Below, one piece after another: positions 62,452-64,000 of a DNA stretch of 64,000 nt. The stretch lies in contig CANFLV010000008.1 of assembly GCA_947448025.1 (NCBI GenBank), forward strand, positions 1 to 64,000. Direction: 5' to 3'. The notes under the pieces were generated by a model that searched no databases, was not told the DNA's origin, and saw only the letters and a list, made by a program, of their open reading frames with translations. How positions within the stretch are numbered: position 1 is the stretch's first letter; every line of letters begins with the position of its first letter. This stretch comes from Oxalobacteraceae bacterium (GTDB taxonomy: Bacteria; Pseudomonadota; Gammaproteobacteria; Burkholderiales; Burkholderiaceae_D). The position numbers were made by a program, and so were the translations under genes.

Positions 62452-64000
62452 ATGGGTCAATACATAGCACCATTGCGCGATATGCAATTCGTTTTACATG
62501 AACTGCTGCAAGTCGAGCAAACGCTCAAGCAGCTGCCGGCGCATGCCGACATCGACGCCGACATCATCAATCAGGTGCTCGAAGAAGGCGGCAAATTCAC
62601 CTCGGAAGTGCTGTTCCCGCTGAACCATTTGGGCGACCGCGAAGGCTGCCACCTCGATAAAGTCACACACGAAGTCACGCCGCCAAAAGGCTTCAAGGAA
62701 GCCTACGCGAAATACGTTGAAGCCGGCTGGGCAGCGCTGCCATGCGACCCCGCCTACGGTGGCCAGGGTCTGCCGCTGATCCTCAATAATTCGTTTTACG
62801 AAATGCTCAATTCGGCGAACCAGGCCTGGACCATGTATCCGGGTCTGTCGCATGGTGCCTATGAATGCATCCACGCACACGGTACGCCAGAACAGCAAAA
62901 AATGTATTTGCCGAAGCTGGTCTCGGGCGAATGGACCGGCACAATGTGCCTGACTGAACCGCATTGCGGCACGGATCTTGGCATGTTGCGCACCAAGGCC
63001 GAGCCGCAAGCCGATGGCTCCTACAAACTCACCGGCGGCAAGATCTTTATCTCCGCTGGCGAACACAATATGTCGGGCAATATCATCCACCTCGTGCTCG
63101 CGCGCCTGCCCGATGCACCTGCAGGTACCAAGGGCATTTCCCTGTTCATCGTGCCGAAATTCCTGCCGAACGAAGATGGCAGTGCCGGTGCGCGCAATCC
63201 GATTTTCTGTGGCGCGCTCGAAGAAAAAATGGGTATCCACGGCAATTCGACCTGCCAGATGAATATGGATGCCGCGACCGGCTGGATCATCGGCGCCCCG
63301 CACAAGGGCCTCAACGCCATGTTCGTGATGATGAATGCCGCGCGTCTTGGCGTGGGCATGCAGTCACTCGGTTTGACCGAAGTCGCGTACCAGAATGCCG
63401 CCGCCTACGCGAAAGACCGCCTGCAGATGCGTAGCCTCACTGGCGTGAAAGCACCGGAAAAGGCCGCTGACCCGATCATCGTTCATCCTGATGTGCGCCG
63501 CATGTTGCTCACAGCCCGTGCCTTTGCCGAAGGCGGCCGTGCCTTCAGCTCCTATGTCGCGCTCGAGATCGACAAGGAATTGAACCACCCTGATGAAGAA
63601 GTACGCAAGGAAGCCGCCGACCAGGTCGCGCTGCTCACGCCAATCATCAAGGCCTTCCTGACCGATAACGGCTGGATCGCGACTTCGGAAGCCATGCAAG
63701 TCTTCGGCGGCCACGGCTATATCGCCGAATGGGGCATGGAACAGTATGTGCGTGATTCGCGCATCAACATGATTTACGAAGGCACCAACACGATCCAGTC
63801 GCTCGATCTGCTGGGGCGCAAGGTCTTGATGGATAACGGTGCCAAGTTGCGTAAATTCGGCGAGCAGGTGCAGGCTTTTGTCGAAGCGAATGCGACCGAT
63901 GAAGCCATGTCGGAATTCATTACGCCACTGGCTGATCTCGGTCAGAAAGTCACGAAGCTGACGATGGAAATCGGCATGAAGGCGTTCCAGAATCCGGATG
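62452..64000 (+). CDS. Acyl-CoA dehydrogenase, C-terminus outside window
   Basis: The first 516 residues of a long (about 600 aa) acyl-CoA dehydrogenase that runs off the right edge. It starts MGQYIAPLRDMQF after a GGAGACACATC site. Family landmarks are the N-terminal extension typical of the FadE-like large subgroup, GTMCLTEPHCGTDLGMLRTK (FAD and acyl-CoA site), KIFISAGEHNMSGN, EEKMGIHGNSTCQMN and IYEGTNTIQSLDL. The Glu of the IYEGTN segment is the likely catalytic base region. It should catalyse alpha,beta-dehydrogenation of an acyl-CoA and pass electrons to ETF. Chain length preference is not readable. Confidence 0.93.
   Translation, partial: MGQYIAPLRDMQFVLHELLQVEQTLKQLPAHADIDADIINQVLEEGGKFTSEVLFPLNHLGDREGCHLDKVTHEVTPPKGFKEAYAKYVEAGWAALPCDPAYGGQGLPLILNNSFYEMLNSANQAWTMYPGLSHGAYECIHAHGTPEQQKMYLPKLVSGEWTGTMCLTEPHCGTDLGMLRTKAEPQADGSYKLTGGKIFISAGEHNMSGNIIHLVLARLPDAPAGTKGISLFIVPKFLPNEDGSAGARNPIFCGALEEKMGIHGNSTCQMNMDAATGWIIGAPHKGLNAMFVMMNAARLGVGMQSLGLTEVAYQNAAAYAKDRLQMRSLTGVKAPEKAADPIIVHPDVRRMLLTARAFAEGGRAFSSYVALEIDKELNHPDEEVRKEAADQVALLTPIIKAFLTDNGWIATSEAMQVFGGHGYIAEWGMEQYVRDSRINMIYEGTNTIQSLDLLGRKVLMDNGAKLRKFGEQVQAFVEANATDEAMSEFITPLADLGQKVTKLTMEIGMKAFQNPD

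Overview
The window looks like chromosomal DNA of a betaproteobacterium, probably Burkholderiales and plausibly Oxalobacteraceae. This is inferred from gene order and protein families, not from a database match. The main clues are the chain ispE, tRNA-Gln, prs, rplY, pth, ychF; the set ptsN, hprK, rapZ; a giant DUF3683 FAD/Fe-S protein; and the DUF3348, DUF802, OmpA, DUF2894 locus. No CRISPR array, integrase, insertion sequence or complete prophage is visible.

Layout. (1) 1-607: end of a formylglycine-generating enzyme that keeps both active-site cysteines. (2) 604-14794: complete E. coli-type (type II) cellulose locus, with bcsE-bcsF-bcsG leftward and bcsR-Q-A-B-Z-C rightward from one divergent intergenic region. 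Neighbouring genes overlap or nearly touch. BcsG implies phosphoethanolamine-modified cellulose. BcsA (PilZ) and BcsE (RxGD) provide two c-di-GMP inputs. The BcsZ endoglucanase carries Asn where E. coli BcsZ has its proposed catalytic base Asp243. (3) 14892-15269: carboxymuconolactone decarboxylase-family protein. (4) 15534-20238: a four-gene operon with its own promoter: DUF3348 protein, MotA/ExbB/ZorA-like channel protein with a very long tail (DUF802), MotB/ZorB-like OmpA protein, and DUF2894 protein. This is the best candidate for an undescribed system: a probable ion-driven envelope motor without known effector genes. (5) 20323-27039: accessory stretch with a membrane diguanylate cyclase, an unrecognised gene paired with a DUF2513-like gene, a methyltransferase, a metallophosphatase lipoprotein, a GFA-family protein, two very small genes and a strong intergenic hairpin.

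(6) 27040-38437: housekeeping block with ychF, a broken di-haem peroxidase fragment, a patatin-like lipase, pth, rplY, prs, tRNA-Gln(TTG), ispE, lolB and a TPR lipoprotein leftward, then mutM-mutY rightward. (7) 38498-45041: LON-domain protein, rapZ, hprK, ptsN, queF, a possible Cys/His hydrolase and ilvA, all leftward. (8) 45172-58913: rightward YqaA protein, DUF3683 oxidoreductase, HIT protein, DUF971 protein, ubiE, Tim44-like protein, ubiJ-ubiB, a TPMT-like methyltransferase, FmdB-type zinc ribbon, DUF502 membrane protein, aspS and nudB. (9) 59061-64000: EEP-family protein, clsB, hslR, a TetR regulator and the start of an acyl-CoA dehydrogenase that runs off the window.

How the parts connect. 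The cellulose locus and the diguanylate cyclase at 20323-21453 could share c-di-GMP control. ubiE, ubiJ and ubiB serve ubiquinone synthesis. ptsN, hprK and rapZ form the regulatory phosphotransfer set. mutM and mutY form the 8-oxoguanine repair pair. The TetR gene probably controls the adjoining acyl-CoA dehydrogenase. Starts were chosen by ribosome-binding sites, overlaps with upstream genes and family N-termini, so many differ from the longest open frame.
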